Source: an uncultured Eubacteriales bacterium (GTDB taxonomy: Bacteria > Bacillota > Clostridia > Oscillospirales > Oscillospiraceae). Taken from it: DNA of 44,905 bases. A program made the position numbers and the translations under genes. The DNA lies in the NCBI GenBank assembly GCA_900544975.1, contig UQXI01000025.1:1-44905 (forward strand), in the 5' to 3' direction. The notes under the pieces are model-generated. The model was not told the DNA's origin, ran no database searches, and saw nothing but the letters and a program-made list of their open reading frames with translations. This document shows positions 23,487 to 31,832 of this stretch, piece by piece; the first letter of the stretch is position 1; every line of letters starts with the position of its first letter.

Positions 23487-25145
23487 TCAGTTGCCGTTGC
23501 CTCCGAAGAACCGGTAGAAATAGTCGTACCAGTCATCATAAGAACCGGACTCCGGCATCTCCCCCTGGGGCTGCTGGGACTCGTCGCCGGTGCTCTCCTG
23601 GGGTTGGGTCGCCTCCACCGGGCCGGTGACTGTATTGGCCGTCTTCTCGTCAAACGTGACCTGCAGGGTCAGCTCCTGGCCGGAGCGGAAGACGGAAATC
23701 GTCGTGGTGTCTCCGGCATTGAAATTCCGCAGGGCGTATGCCAGGTTGGAATAGCCGGAAACCGAATAGTCCCCCACGACGGTGATGATGTCCCCCGCCT
23801 TCAGGCCGGCTTTTTCGGCGCAGGAGCCTGCCGTCACTGTCTCTACTCTGGCGCCAACCGGCAGGCCGTAGGCCGCAGCGGTGGCAGCGTCCAGATCCTG
23901 GGTGTGAATGGTGACGCCGAGATAAGCTTGGCCGGTGATATACCCATACTCCATCAGGTCATCCACCAGCTTCATCACGTCGTTGATGGGGATGGCGAAG
24001 CCGATGCCCTCAATGGACGCGCCAGAGGAGGTGGAGCCGGAGTACTTTGCCGTCGTAATGCCGATGACCTCCCCGTTCATGTTGAAGAGCGGGCCGCCGG
24101 AGTTGCCGGAGTTGATGGCGGCATCGGTCTGGAGCATATTGATGATGGTTCCGTCTGTATTCACGGAGCGGTCCTTAGCGCTGACGTAGCCCACCGTCTG
24201 GGTGGAGGTGAGTTCCCCCAAGGGGTTGCCAATGGCGGCCACCTGGTCGCCGACCTCCAGATTGTCGGAGCTGCCAATGGTCACTGCCGGCAGGTCCTGG
24301 GCGTCAATCTTCAGGAGGGCCACATCGCTTATCGCGTCGGAGCCCACCAGCTGCGCCTCATATTCCGTCCCGTCGTAGAGGGTCACCCGAATGGTCTGGG
24401 CCTGATCAATGACATGGTGGTTGGTGAGCACATAGCCGTCCGCCGTCAAAATGAAGCCGGAACCGGAGCCGGTAAAGGCCTCCTGTCCAAACATGCCGTT
24501 GGTGACGCCCTGGTTGGTGATGGACACCACCGACTCCACATTCTGGGCATAGACCTGAGCCGGCGTCATCTTGCCGGAATTGGAAACCGGATTGACGGTG
24601 ATACCGTTGCCCGTGTTTCCCGTTTTGCCGCTCTCCAGGGCCGCCAGCTGGCTCTGGAAGCTGGACTGCATCTCTGCCGTGGTCTTTTCCCACCGGCTGT
24701 CCACCAGGTGGGCTGTGAGGGCGCCGCCTCCGATGCCGCCAATGACCGCGCAGGCCAAGGCGGCTGCCACAATCGGACCGGCTCCCCGGGATTTTTTCTC
24801 CCTGGGCTTTTTGACTTTGGGCTGTTTGGGCGTTTCAAAGTGATTGTACGCCGTCTCCCAGTCGCCGGTGGGTCTGGATTTCTCCTGGGGCGGCTCGCCC
24901 ATCACATAGGGAGAATCGGCAAAGGGAGACTCCTTCCGCCCGGTCCCTGCATTGTGATAGGAAGTGGCCGCCTCGCTCTGTTCCTCCGCTTGGGGTTCCT
25001 CCTTAGCGTCTGGGGTCCAACAAGGTTCTGCCTCTGGGGTGGGGTCCTCCTGGGGGGCTGCAAAGTCCTCGGCCGGGGACGGCTGGGAATCCAATTCATT
25101 CTCATCGGTACAGTTGTGCAAACTGTTGTTTTCGTATTCTTCCAT
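23487..25145 (-). CDS. htrA: Membrane-anchored HtrA/DegP-type serine protease with PDZ domain
   Basis: A 552-residue envelope protease for misfolded proteins. An acidic, Pro/Glu-rich cytoplasmic tail of ~105 residues and a basic stretch (KVKKPREKKSR) precede one transmembrane helix at 122-147. The trypsin-like domain has the triad His244 (TNHHVID), Asp274 (SDVALLKID) and Ser349 (GNSGGPLF). One PDZ domain (YLGVTIHTQD, AGLKAGDIITVVG) follows, then a Gln/Glu-rich tail and FYRFFGGNGN. The start at 25145 has AAGGAG ten bases upstream; the frame is open further but without a ribosome site. Confidence 0.93.
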   Translation of the reverse strand: MEEYENNSLHNCTDENELDSQPSPAEDFAAPQEDPTPEAEPCWTPDAKEEPQAEEQSEAATSYHNAGTGRKESPFADSPYVMGEPPQEKSRPTGDWETAYNHFETPKQPKVKKPREKKSRGAGPIVAAALACAVIGGIGGGALTAHLVDSRWEKTTAEMQSSFQSQLAALESGKTGNTGNGITVNPVSNSGKMTPAQVYAQNVESVVSITNQGVTNGMFGQEAFTGSGSGFILTADGYVLTNHHVIDQAQTIRVTLYDGTEYEAQLVGSDAISDVALLKIDAQDLPAVTIGSSDNLEVGDQVAAIGNPLGELTSTQTVGYVSAKDRSVNTDGTIINMLQTDAAINSGNSGGPLFNMNGEVIGITTAKYSGSTSSGASIEGIGFAIPINDVMKLVDDLMEYGYITGQAYLGVTIHTQDLDAATAAAYGLPVGARVETVTAGSCAEKAGLKAGDIITVVGDYSVSGYSNLAYALRNFNAGDTTTISVFRSGQELTLQVTFDEKTANTVTGPVEATQPQESTGDESQQPQGEMPESGSYDDWYDYFYRFFGGNGN

Positions 25146-25243
25146 GTTGCTGCATCTCCTTACCGGGACTGACCTGCCGGTGTTTTTGATGTCATCATCA
25201 TACGGCCGATTTGTGAAAAAAGTATGACCAGACGGGAAACAAG

Positions 25244-25272
25244 ATATAAACATCCCAAGGATTTTTTGTAAA
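25244..25272 (-). promoter_or_regulatory. Promoter of htrA
   Basis: On the minus strand TTTACA (complement of 25267-25272), 17 bases, TTATAT (complement of 25244-25249), about 95 bases before the ATG. Confidence 0.5.
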
Positions 25273-25419
25273 CACCCCAAATGCGTCAAAAAGCTCCCCA
25301 TCTCCCGGCGCATTCCCCTGCAAACAAGCCGCCGGATCCTGTCAAGTGGGAATTCTAATTTTGTGATATCCTACAAAAATCCTCCCGTCCTCCAGGGTCC
25401 GGGCCGGGAAATGACCGGC

Positions 25420-25632
25420 TTCGACAGACACAAAACTGAAAAATTCCAATTTTTCCGAGGTGTTTCCACCTCCCGCTTTTTCCACAACAGGCGACGTAAT
25501 TTTTGAAATACTCGCTCCAATCAGCGGATATTCACAAACTTATGCACCCGGTTTTCTCAGAAAAAATCCGGTGAACACCGGCCAGCTGTGGACAACGCGA
25601 AGTTTTGCACAATCTCCACAGGTTTATCCACA
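25420..25632. other. Cluster of DnaA-box-like 9-mers with Spo0A-box-like sites
   Basis: The ~380-base gap between htrA and gpr contains one perfect DnaA box, TTATCCACA (25624-25632), and five with one mismatch to TTATNCACA: TTTTCCACA (25478), ATATTCACA (25528), TTATGCACC (25540), TTGTCCACA on the minus strand (25587-25595) and TTTTGCACA (25603). A perfect 0A box TTCGACA lies at 25420-25426. dnaA, dnaN and rpmH are not nearby, so whether this is an origin or a regulatory DnaA cluster is open. Confidence 0.55.
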
Positions 25633-25695
25633 GTTCCACAGCCCTGTGCACATCCTCTGGACATACAGTGTCGATTGACATAATCCCAGCCCCCA

Positions 25696-26529
25696 TTAAT
25701 CGACAAATTGTGCAATTTCGTCATAACTCCAGTCTGGAAAAAGGGCGGCATTGATTCCCGCAGAAATTAGGCTTGACAAACGGCGCACCCGGGCATCCAC
25801 ATCCCGGGGCGTCACCATAAGCGGTTCCCGCTCCCCTGGTTGCCGGGCATCCATCACCGTGGGCGCCCCCACCGCCACCACCGGCACCCCCAGGGTCTCG
25901 GCAGAAAAGGCGGCCCGGCTGTTGCCCACGCCGGAGCCGGGTACAATCCCGGCATCCGTCACTTGAATCACCCGGCAGAGCCGGTCCGCACCACCGGCGG
26001 CCAGGGCGTCCACCACCACCACCCGGTCGGGCCGGGTGGCTTCCACCACGCTGCGGACAATTTCCGCACTTTCCACTCCAGTCGTTCCCAACACCCCGGG
26101 TACCAGGGCGCTCACCGGGCGCATGGCCGCAAACACCTGAGGCAGCTGCTTCCGCAGATGCCGGGTCACCAGGACGCCGCCGGCACTGAAGGGACCCACG
26201 GCATCCGGGGTCATATCCCGGTTCCCCAGGCCCACCACCAGGACGCTCTCCCCGCCCCGCAGGTCCAGAAGGCTCGCCACAGCCTCTCCCAGGGCCTCTG
26301 CCGCCTCCGGCGTGGGGCGGCCATCTCCCGGTACCCAGAGGGTCTCATAGGTCCCCTTGGGCTTACCCAGGGCCTTCTCCCCCCGCTCATCCAAAATCTG
26401 GACCTGATGGCGGCGTACTCCGCGGTCCTCCCAACTCCGGGCCTTGACGCCCTCCAGCTGGGTGGTCTTCCCCGCCGATTGCTTCCACAGGTCCTGGGCC
26501 TCCTCGGCCAAATCCGTCCGCACCTGCAT
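25696..26529 (-). CDS. gpr: Germination protease GPR (spore protease, family A25)
   Basis: A 277-residue endopeptidase that degrades small acid-soluble spore proteins during germination. It has the N-terminal VRTDLAEEA, GLGNRDMTPDAVGP, VPGVLGTTGVES, VVVVDALAA and GSGVGNSRAA blocks of the family. It is shorter than the Bacillus enzyme (~370). AGGAGG lies seven bases before the ATG at 26529. It is the best evidence that the host can sporulate. Divergent from rpsT. Confidence 0.93.
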   Translation of the reverse strand: MQVRTDLAEEAQDLWKQSAGKTTQLEGVKARSWEDRGVRRHQVQILDERGEKALGKPKGTYETLWVPGDGRPTPEAAEALGEAVASLLDLRGGESVLVVGLGNRDMTPDAVGPFSAGGVLVTRHLRKQLPQVFAAMRPVSALVPGVLGTTGVESAEIVRSVVEATRPDRVVVVDALAAGGADRLCRVIQVTDAGIVPGSGVGNSRAAFSAETLGVPVVAVGAPTVMDARQPGEREPLMVTPRDVDARVRRLSSLISAGINAALFPDWSYDEIAQFVD

Positions 26530-26611
26530 GTCGGTACCTCCTGCTTTTTTTCCTAGTTTGGTCCGCCGTCCCAGTTTCTAACCGAAAACAGGAAATTTTC
26601 AAAAAAACCTA

Positions 26612-26640
26612 TTGATTTTAGGTCCCAGACCCGCTATAAT
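26612..26640 (+). promoter_or_regulatory. Promoter of rpsT
   Basis: TTGATT (26612-26617), 17 bases, TATAAT (26635-26640). Confidence 0.8.
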
Positions 26641-26655
26641 GTATTTCTGCATGAG

Positions 26656-26672
26656 ACTGGCCTTGGGCCAGT
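26656..26672 (+). promoter_or_regulatory. Leader hairpin of rpsT
   Basis: ACTGGCC-TTG-GGCCAGT is a perfect seven-pair hairpin in the ~57-base leader. S20 is autoregulated in other bacteria; whether this stem takes part is not known. Confidence 0.4.
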
Positions 26673-26704
26673 TTGACACAAACGCGTTGGAGGAGGTGTA
26701 ACCC

Positions 26705-26968
26705 ATGCCCAACATTAAGTCCGCAAAGAAGAGAGTCGCATTGTCCAGAGCCGCTTACGAGAAGAACAAGGCCGACAAGTCCGCGCTGAAGACGGCTGTC
26801 AAGAAGTTCGAAGCCGCCGTGGCCTCCGGCAACCGCGAGCAGGCCGACGTCGCCTACAAGGCCGCCGTCAAGACCGTTGACCAGGGCGTGAAGAAGGGAA
26901 TTCTTCACAAGAACAACGCTGCCCGGAAAAAGAGCTGCATGACCCTGAAGCTCAACAAGCTGGCCTGA
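26705..26968 (+). CDS. rpsT: 30S ribosomal protein S20
   Basis: An 87-residue S20: MPNIKSAKKRVALSR at the N-terminus and NNAARKKSCMTLKLNKLA at the C-terminus, all helical, binding 16S rRNA. AGGAGG with an eight-base spacer. Monocistronic, with its own promoter and terminator. Confidence 0.97.
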   Translation: MPNIKSAKKRVALSRAAYEKNKADKSALKTAVKKFEAAVASGNREQADVAYKAAVKTVDQGVKKGILHKNNAARKKSCMTLKLNKLA

Positions 26969-26983
26969 TTCTCCTGAAAATAT

Positions 26984-27015
26984 CTCCTTCTGAACTTGTT
27001 CAGAAGGAGTTTTTT
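26984..27015 (+). terminator. Terminator of rpsT
   Basis: CTCCTTCTGAAC pairs with TTCAGAAGGAG and runs into TTTTTT (27010-27015). The convergent racemase operon ends 34 bases away and shows no other terminator. Confidence 0.9.
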
Positions 27016-27049
27016 CGTTTCTGCCCTGTGCCGCCCCGGTTCCAACCGC

Positions 27050-28225
27050 CTACCTGGCCAAGGCCAGCGCAAGCTCCCGGGCAGGCTCTGTTTGACCGAC
27101 CGGCCAGCGCTCCAGGCGGGAACCCAGGCGGCTCAGAATCTCATTGGCAATGGTACCGGCTTGCTCCGCCATGTCGCAGGCGGAAATGGCGCTGCCGCCG
27201 GACTCGCCCAGGAGGGTGACTGGGTCCCCGGCCCGAACTTCCGGAATGGCCGTGACGTCCACCAGGGTCTGATCCATGCAGATTCGCCCCACGATGGGAA
27301 CGCGCCTGCCGCCAAGGAGTACCCTGCCCACACCGGAGCCCAACGCCCGGGGCAGGCCGTCGGCATAGCCGATGGTGAGGGCGGCTATACGCGTCTCCCG
27401 GTCTGCGGTAAAATCCAAGCCATAGCCTGCGTGTTCACCGGGGTGCAGGGTTCTGACGGCGGCGACCCTGGCGTGGAGAGACAGCACCGGCCGCAGCTCC
27501 CCGCCCCAGCGCCGGGTGTCATCGGCGGTACTCAGCATCCCGTACAGCGCCATGCCCACCCGGGCATAGTCCCCGCCCAAATCCGGGACGTGCAGCAGCC
27601 CATAGCTGCCCAAAAGGTGGCGCTTGCCAGGCCGGACGCCCCGGTCCTCCAGCTGCCGGAGCAGCCGGCTGAAGGCTTCTGCCTGGCTGGCAGTGAAGGC
27701 CCGGTCCCGGGGAACATCCGTATCATCGGCACACAGATGGGTGAAGATTCCCTCTACGCGAAGGTGCTCCATGGCATAGATGGCGCAAATGCGCTCTAGA
27801 TGTTCCCACCGCTCCCCCAGCCGGTGCATTCCCGTGTCCACCGCCACATGGACCCGGATGGGAACGCCCAGTTCGTTTAACTGCCTGGCATATTCCCAAT
27901 CCACCGCCGTCTGGATCAGGTCATAGCGCCGGGCCAGGGCCATCTCCTCCAGAGGAGTAAAGCCCAGAACCAGAATGTCCCCGGCAACGCCGTTTTTACG
28001 GAGCTCCGCCCCCTCTTCCGCCGTGGCCACACAGAAAGCCCGGATGCCCAGGCTGTTCAGCTCCCGGGCAATGGGAACCGCACCGTGACCGTAGGCGTTG
28101 GCCTTCACCACCGGCATCAGCTGGCAGCCCAGAGGCAAGCGCGCCTGTAGCGCCGCCACATTGTGCCGGAGATGTTCCAAATTCAGCGCAATCCAAGCCC
28201 TTCCGGGACGCTGCATCCCCTCCAT
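27050..28225 (-). CDS. PLP-dependent alanine/serine racemase, VanT racemase-domain type
   Basis: A 391-residue fold-type III racemase. The PLP lysine is Lys41 in VVKANAYGHG, VDTGMHRLG and FTHLCADD follow, and PIVGRICMDQTLVDVT marks the C-terminal domain. Several stretches (LRHNVAAL..LMPVVKANAYGHG, GSYGLLHVPDL, YARVGMALYGMLS) resemble the racemase half of VanT serine racemases more than house Alr, but VanT's N-terminal membrane domain is absent. It lies six bases after the acetyltransferase-like gene in the van-like operon. D-Ala versus D-Ser production cannot be told from sequence alone. Confidence 0.85.
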   Translation of the reverse strand: MEGMQRPGRAWIALNLEHLRHNVAALQARLPLGCQLMPVVKANAYGHGAVPIARELNSLGIRAFCVATAEEGAELRKNGVAGDILVLGFTPLEEMALARRYDLIQTAVDWEYARQLNELGVPIRVHVAVDTGMHRLGERWEHLERICAIYAMEHLRVEGIFTHLCADDTDVPRDRAFTASQAEAFSRLLRQLEDRGVRPGKRHLLGSYGLLHVPDLGGDYARVGMALYGMLSTADDTRRWGGELRPVLSLHARVAAVRTLHPGEHAGYGLDFTADRETRIAALTIGYADGLPRALGSGVGRVLLGGRRVPIVGRICMDQTLVDVTAIPEVRAGDPVTLLGESGGSAISACDMAEQAGTIANEILSRLGSRLERWPVGQTEPARELALALAR

Positions 28226-28231
28226 GGGCCG

Positions 28232-28696
28232 TCACTCCCTTCGTAGGATCCGCGAGGGCGAAGCCACCACCGTGCAGCCCTCCGGCACATCGGTGCACAC
28301 CACCGCCCCCGCTCCGATTTTGACTCCGTCGCCAATGCGAATATCCCCCACCACCACAGCGCCGGCCCCAATCAGGCAATTCCGCCCGATTTGAGGCGCT
28401 TTTCCCCGGACCTCGCCGATGGTGACATTTTGGTAAATCCGGCAATCGGCGCCGATGCTGGCATAGCGGGAAATGTAGACCCCATGCAGGCCATGGGGCA
28501 GGGACAGAAATCCCTCAATGACTGCCGTCCTTCCCACATAGCCCCCGTGCCGCCGGGCCATGCGGCTGAGGAGGAAAGTCAGAGCCTCCCCTCCCAACCT
28601 GCTGCGGGTCCGCTCCCGCAGGCGAAACAGCCGCCAAAACAGGTCCAGATTGTCCCCCTTGCTGTACTCTGTCACTCGCTCCCGGACGGATTTCAC
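28232..28696 (-). CDS. Serine-acetyltransferase-like hexapeptide-repeat protein
   Basis: A 154-residue left-handed beta-helix protein of the LbH_SAT type. Hexapeptide runs are visible in ISRYASIGADCRIYQNVTIG and IGAGAVVVGDIRIGDGVKIG. In true serine O-acetyltransferases a His-Pro precedes IG twice (IHPxxxIG, RHPxIG); here those positions read SRYASIG and KAPQIG, so the serine-specific catalytic His may be missing. It overlaps the ligase gene by four bases (ATGA) and precedes the racemase by six, so it is firmly part of the operon. The acceptor is unknown. Confidence 0.75.
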   Translation of the reverse strand: MKSVRERVTEYSKGDNLDLFWRLFRLRERTRSRLGGEALTFLLSRMARRHGGYVGRTAVIEGFLSLPHGLHGVYISRYASIGADCRIYQNVTIGEVRGKAPQIGRNCLIGAGAVVVGDIRIGDGVKIGAGAVVCTDVPEGCTVVASPSRILRRE

Positions 28697-29742
28697 AGGG
28701 TCACCGCCTCCTCAATGGCCTGGGTAATCACCTCTTGCAGGGACATCCCGGCAGCCTCCATCATTTTGGGGAACCGGCTGTGGGGCGTGAAGCCGGGAAT
28801 GGTGTTCACCTCGTGAAAGAAGATCTCCTGGGCACTGGTGAGGAACATATCCACCCGGGCAAAGCCGGAGCATCCCAAAATCCGGTAGATTTCCTTGGCC
28901 GTCTCCTTCAGTCGCGCAGCCGTCTGGGCCGGAATGGGGGCCGGCACATGGATCTTTGCTGTAATCAGGTTGTACTTCTCCGTGTAGTCAAAAAAGCCGC
29001 TGTCCAGGGCAATCTGGTCTACTTTGCCGGTCCGGAGGGTCTGGGTTCCCATGACAGCGCAGCCCACCTCCGTTCCATCCATGGCGGCCTCCACCAGCAC
29101 CCGATTGTCATACCGCAATGCAGCGGAAATGGCTGGAAGCAGATGCTCCGGCCGATACACCTTGGAGACCCCATAGGATGAGCCTGCCCGGACAGGCTTC
29201 ACAAAGAGGGGGTAGCCCATGTCAGCGCCCCGCTCCAGGGCCTCCTCCTGGCAAAAGCCCGGCTCCAGGGAGAAGGATGCAGGCACTTGGAGCCCCGCCG
29301 CCTGCACCAGCCGGTGGGCCCGGTCCTTATCCATGCACAGAGCAGAGGCCAGAACGCCGCAACCCACCACCGGAAGCCCCGCCAGCTGGCACAGGCCCTG
29401 GACAGAACCATCCTCCCCGTTTTTGCCATGGAGAACGGGAAAAACGCCGTCCAGCGCCATCCGCTCCACCTTCCGCTCCCGAAAGACCAGGAGCCCCCGG
29501 TCCCTGGCGCTGGGTGAGAGGAGGGCCGGCGCGCAGTCCGGACCGTCTTGCCAGGTCCCGGCGGCAATGCGCTCCAGGCTGCCTGTGTAATGGTACCAGT
29601 CTCCTCGCTCCGTGATGCCCACCATGACAGGGACATACCGCGCCCGGTCCATATGGGCCAAAACCCCTGCCGCAGAGGCCAGGGAGACGCTGTGCTCCGA
29701 AGAACTGCCGCCAAAGAGGACGGCAATGCGCTTTTGTTTCAT
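28693..29742 (-). CDS. D-Ala-D-Ser-type ligase, VanG-like (D-alanine ligase family)
   Basis: A 349-residue ATP-grasp ligase making the terminal dipeptide of peptidoglycan precursors. Seen: AVLFGGSSSEHSVSL, GDWYHYTG, FPVLHGKNGEDGSVQG, SALCMDKDRAHRLV, PLFVKPVRAGSSYG and EVNTIPGFTPHSRFPKMM. The omega-loop region reads FFDYTEKYNL, matching the EKY..L pattern of VanG/VanC/VanE D-Ala-D-Ser ligases rather than the Y..KY of D-Ala-D-Ala ligases. AAAGGATG precedes the ATG. Place between vanW and the racemase supports the VanG reading. No D,D-peptidase that would remove normal precursors is encoded nearby. Confidence 0.85.
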   Translation of the reverse strand: MKQKRIAVLFGGSSSEHSVSLASAAGVLAHMDRARYVPVMVGITERGDWYHYTGSLERIAAGTWQDGPDCAPALLSPSARDRGLLVFRERKVERMALDGVFPVLHGKNGEDGSVQGLCQLAGLPVVGCGVLASALCMDKDRAHRLVQAAGLQVPASFSLEPGFCQEEALERGADMGYPLFVKPVRAGSSYGVSKVYRPEHLLPAISAALRYDNRVLVEAAMDGTEVGCAVMGTQTLRTGKVDQIALDSGFFDYTEKYNLITAKIHVPAPIPAQTAARLKETAKEIYRILGCSGFARVDMFLTSAQEIFFHEVNTIPGFTPHSRFPKMMEAAGMSLQEVITQAIEEAVTL

Positions 29743-29748
29743 CTGTAC

Positions 29749-30573
29749 TCATCCTTTCTCTTGTATGACGGTACCGGCAGGCAGCCGGTAGCCAATTTCA
29801 CATCGATTCCGGTACATGTTCCGGGTGGACACGCAAATGCCCGTAGCCGAGTCCATGGCCCGCTGCACCACGTCTACCTCTTCGTATACCGCGCCACTCT
29901 GGCGGGTATACACCAGGTTTTCGTTGACCGCTTCATACCGGAGGCCCAGCTCCCGGTCGGTGGATACCCGCCCGGTAATGGCGTCCCCCTCCAGCGTGAC
30001 CGTAATCTGGAAGGTGATCTCTGTGTCGTTCCGAACCCGCAGATCCAGCCAGCCCTCGGCCACAGTGGCGTCTACGCCCAGAGGCGCATCACTGGGAGGC
30101 TCGGGGAAATCCTTGATCCGGTGGCCATGACGCTCTATGAGGGTGAGGGGGGTGTGCAGAAACATCCAGAACAGGAGGTTGCTCAGCTGGCACAGGCCGC
30201 CGCCCGGCTGGACGGTGAGCTTCCCGTTCACCTCCGCCAAACCGTCCCGGTAGGGTGTCTTCCGGTCAGCGTACCGCACCAGACGCCAGAAGGAGAAGGT
30301 CTCCCCCGGGCGGATGAGCAGGCGGTCCAGGGTGGCTGCCGCCAGCTTCAGGTTAAACACCTTGTTCTCCTGGTACACCATGTCGAAGCCGGTCTCCCGG
30401 TTGTACATGGGACAGGTGGTCTCAAAGAGCAAATGGGGCAGTCTCTTCCGCTCCCGGTGAGAGGCATACACCGCCCCATCCCACCGCATTTTGGTATAAA
30501 AGCAAAAGCGCCGCTGCCACCTTCGGAGGGGCAGAAGCCATGGAAACATTTGGGTGATACGCCGGCGCGCCAT
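29749..30573 (-). CDS. vanW: VanW family protein
   Basis: A 274-residue protein of the VanW family, found in vanB and vanG operons, function unknown. Diagnostic stretches: RITQMFPWLLPLRRWQR, ENKVFNLKLAAATLDRLLI, RPGETFSFWRLV and GGGLCQLSNLLFWMFLHTPL. The start at 30573 has AAGGAGG eight bases upstream; the frame is open to 30654 without support. It stands six bases before the ligase and 146 bases after the kinase, with a strong hairpin in that gap. Confidence 0.9.
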   Translation of the reverse strand: MARRRITQMFPWLLPLRRWQRRFCFYTKMRWDGAVYASHRERKRLPHLLFETTCPMYNRETGFDMVYQENKVFNLKLAAATLDRLLIRPGETFSFWRLVRYADRKTPYRDGLAEVNGKLTVQPGGGLCQLSNLLFWMFLHTPLTLIERHGHRIKDFPEPPSDAPLGVDATVAEGWLDLRVRNDTEITFQITVTLEGDAITGRVSTDRELGLRYEAVNENLVYTRQSGAVYEEVDVVQRAMDSATGICVSTRNMYRNRCEIGYRLPAGTVIQEKG

Positions 30574-30628
30574 AAACAGAACCTCCTTACCATCCGGCAG
30601 AGCCCATTGTCTGCAATTTGCACAGCAA

Positions 30629-30669
30629 AAGTCCCCGCCTGGTATGTCCATCATACCAGAGCGGGGACT
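30629..30669 (-). terminator. Strong hairpin between vanS and vanW
   Basis: AGTCCCCGC.CTGGTATG pairs with CATACCAG.GCGGGGACT (17 pairs, one bulge), followed on the minus strand by TTTTGCTG. It could terminate the regulator transcript or act as an attenuator in front of the effector genes. No clear -35/-10 pair was found between it and vanW. Confidence 0.6.
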
Positions 30670-30719
30670 CGTTTGTTTTCGCTTTTCCTACTGGGAATTT
30701 TATGGCTTTCTCGCAAAAA

Positions 30720-31832
30720 TCATACATTTTTCTGAAACGCCAGGGGGAGGCGAACGGTGAAGGCAATGCGTTCGTCCTGACTCTCGGCGGAGATGGTGCC
30801 CCCGTGGAGCTCCACAATCTCCTTGGCAATGGCCAGGCCCAGACCGGCCCCGCCGGTGGTGGTGCCCCGGGCGGAATCCAAGCGGAAAAACTGCTCAAAA
30901 ATCTGGCCCAGCTTCTCCGGCGGGATGGTTTTCCCCCGGTTCTCCACCCGAACGGCCACCTGGGTCCCGGTCTGCTCCAGACGGACCGCAATGGCGGTCT
31001 GGCCGTAGCTATAGTGCACCGCGTTCCGGAACAGATTGTCAAACACTCGCTCCAACTTGTCCGGATCGCAGAGCACCCGCACATTGGGGGCCAGCTCCAA
31101 GGTCCAGGATAGCTCCTTCTCCACCAGCAGCGGCTGGAACTCATAGGTCAGCTGCTCCAGCATCCGGCTCAGATTCACCTCCTGCTTGGACAAGGCCAGA
31201 TGAGACAGGCTGAACCGGGTGATGTCGAAAAATTCGTTGATCAGCTCCTCCAGCCGCTGGGCCTTGTGGAGGGCAATGCCGGTGTATTTGGCCCGAAGCT
31301 CCGGAGAGATCTGGGGTTCATCCTGCAAGAGGGTGAGATATCCGATGACGCTGGTGAGAGGCGTCTTCAGGTCATGGGCCAGATAGACAATCAGGTCATT
31401 TTTCCGCTGCTCCGCATCCCGGGCGGCGCGGGCGTCCCGCAGGGCCCGCAAGCGCACCTGGTTCAGCTCGTACTCCGTCTCCCCCAGGTCCTCCGGCAGG
31501 AGAATGGGTTCCTCACTGGGGTGGGCCAGCTTGGCAGCCGCCGCAGCCACCTGGTCCAGGTATCGAAGGGGCCGGGAGATGAACCGGTAGGTGATCCAGG
31601 CCCAGCCCAAGAGCACCGCGCCGCCCAAAAAGACCAAGAGATAATTCTTAACAAAAGACAACACTTGGTACAGGGGATCTGTTTCCTGCCAGATGAAGAG
31701 GCTGCAAATGCGCTGCGCCAACATTGACCCGACCCCCAGAGCCACCAAAAACCCGGCCACCGCCAGCAAATACTGGCCCAAAAGCCGCCGGGTGAGCCGG
31801 CTGGTCCGGCCCCGGATCTTTGGATCACTCAA
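30720..31832 (-). CDS. VanS-like membrane sensor histidine kinase
   Basis: A ~370-residue kinase with two transmembrane segments (about 20-43 and 63-83) and only a short external loop, HAMP, H-box YLAHDLKTPLTS (His153), N-box LFRNAVHYS, and G-boxes VENRGKTIP and GGAGLGLAIAK. The likely start is TTG at 31832, overlapping the regulator's stop by eight bases; no ATG fits. The H-box YLAHDLKTPLTSVIGYL is typical of VanS of vanB/vanG type. Expected to signal to the VanR-like protein. Confidence 0.88.
   Translation of the reverse strand: MSDPKIRGRTSRLTRRLLGQYLLAVAGFLVALGVGSMLAQRICSLFIWQETDPLYQVLSFVKNYLLVFLGGAVLLGWAWITYRFISRPLRYLDQVAAAAAKLAHPSEEPILLPEDLGETEYELNQVRLRALRDARAARDAEQRKNDLIVYLAHDLKTPLTSVIGYLTLLQDEPQISPELRAKYTGIALHKAQRLEELINEFFDITRFSLSHLALSKQEVNLSRMLEQLTYEFQPLLVEKELSWTLELAPNVRVLCDPDKLERVFDNLFRNAVHYSYGQTAIAVRLEQTGTQVAVRVENRGKTIPPEKLGQIFEQFFRLDSARGTTTGGAGLGLAIAKEIVELHGGTISAESQDERIAFTVRLPLAFQKNV

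Noticed and set aside
25696..26529. Hydrogenase maturation protease instead of gpr
   Set aside because: GLGNRD is shared by both, but the N-terminal VRTDLAEEA and PGVLGTTGVES blocks and length fit GPR.
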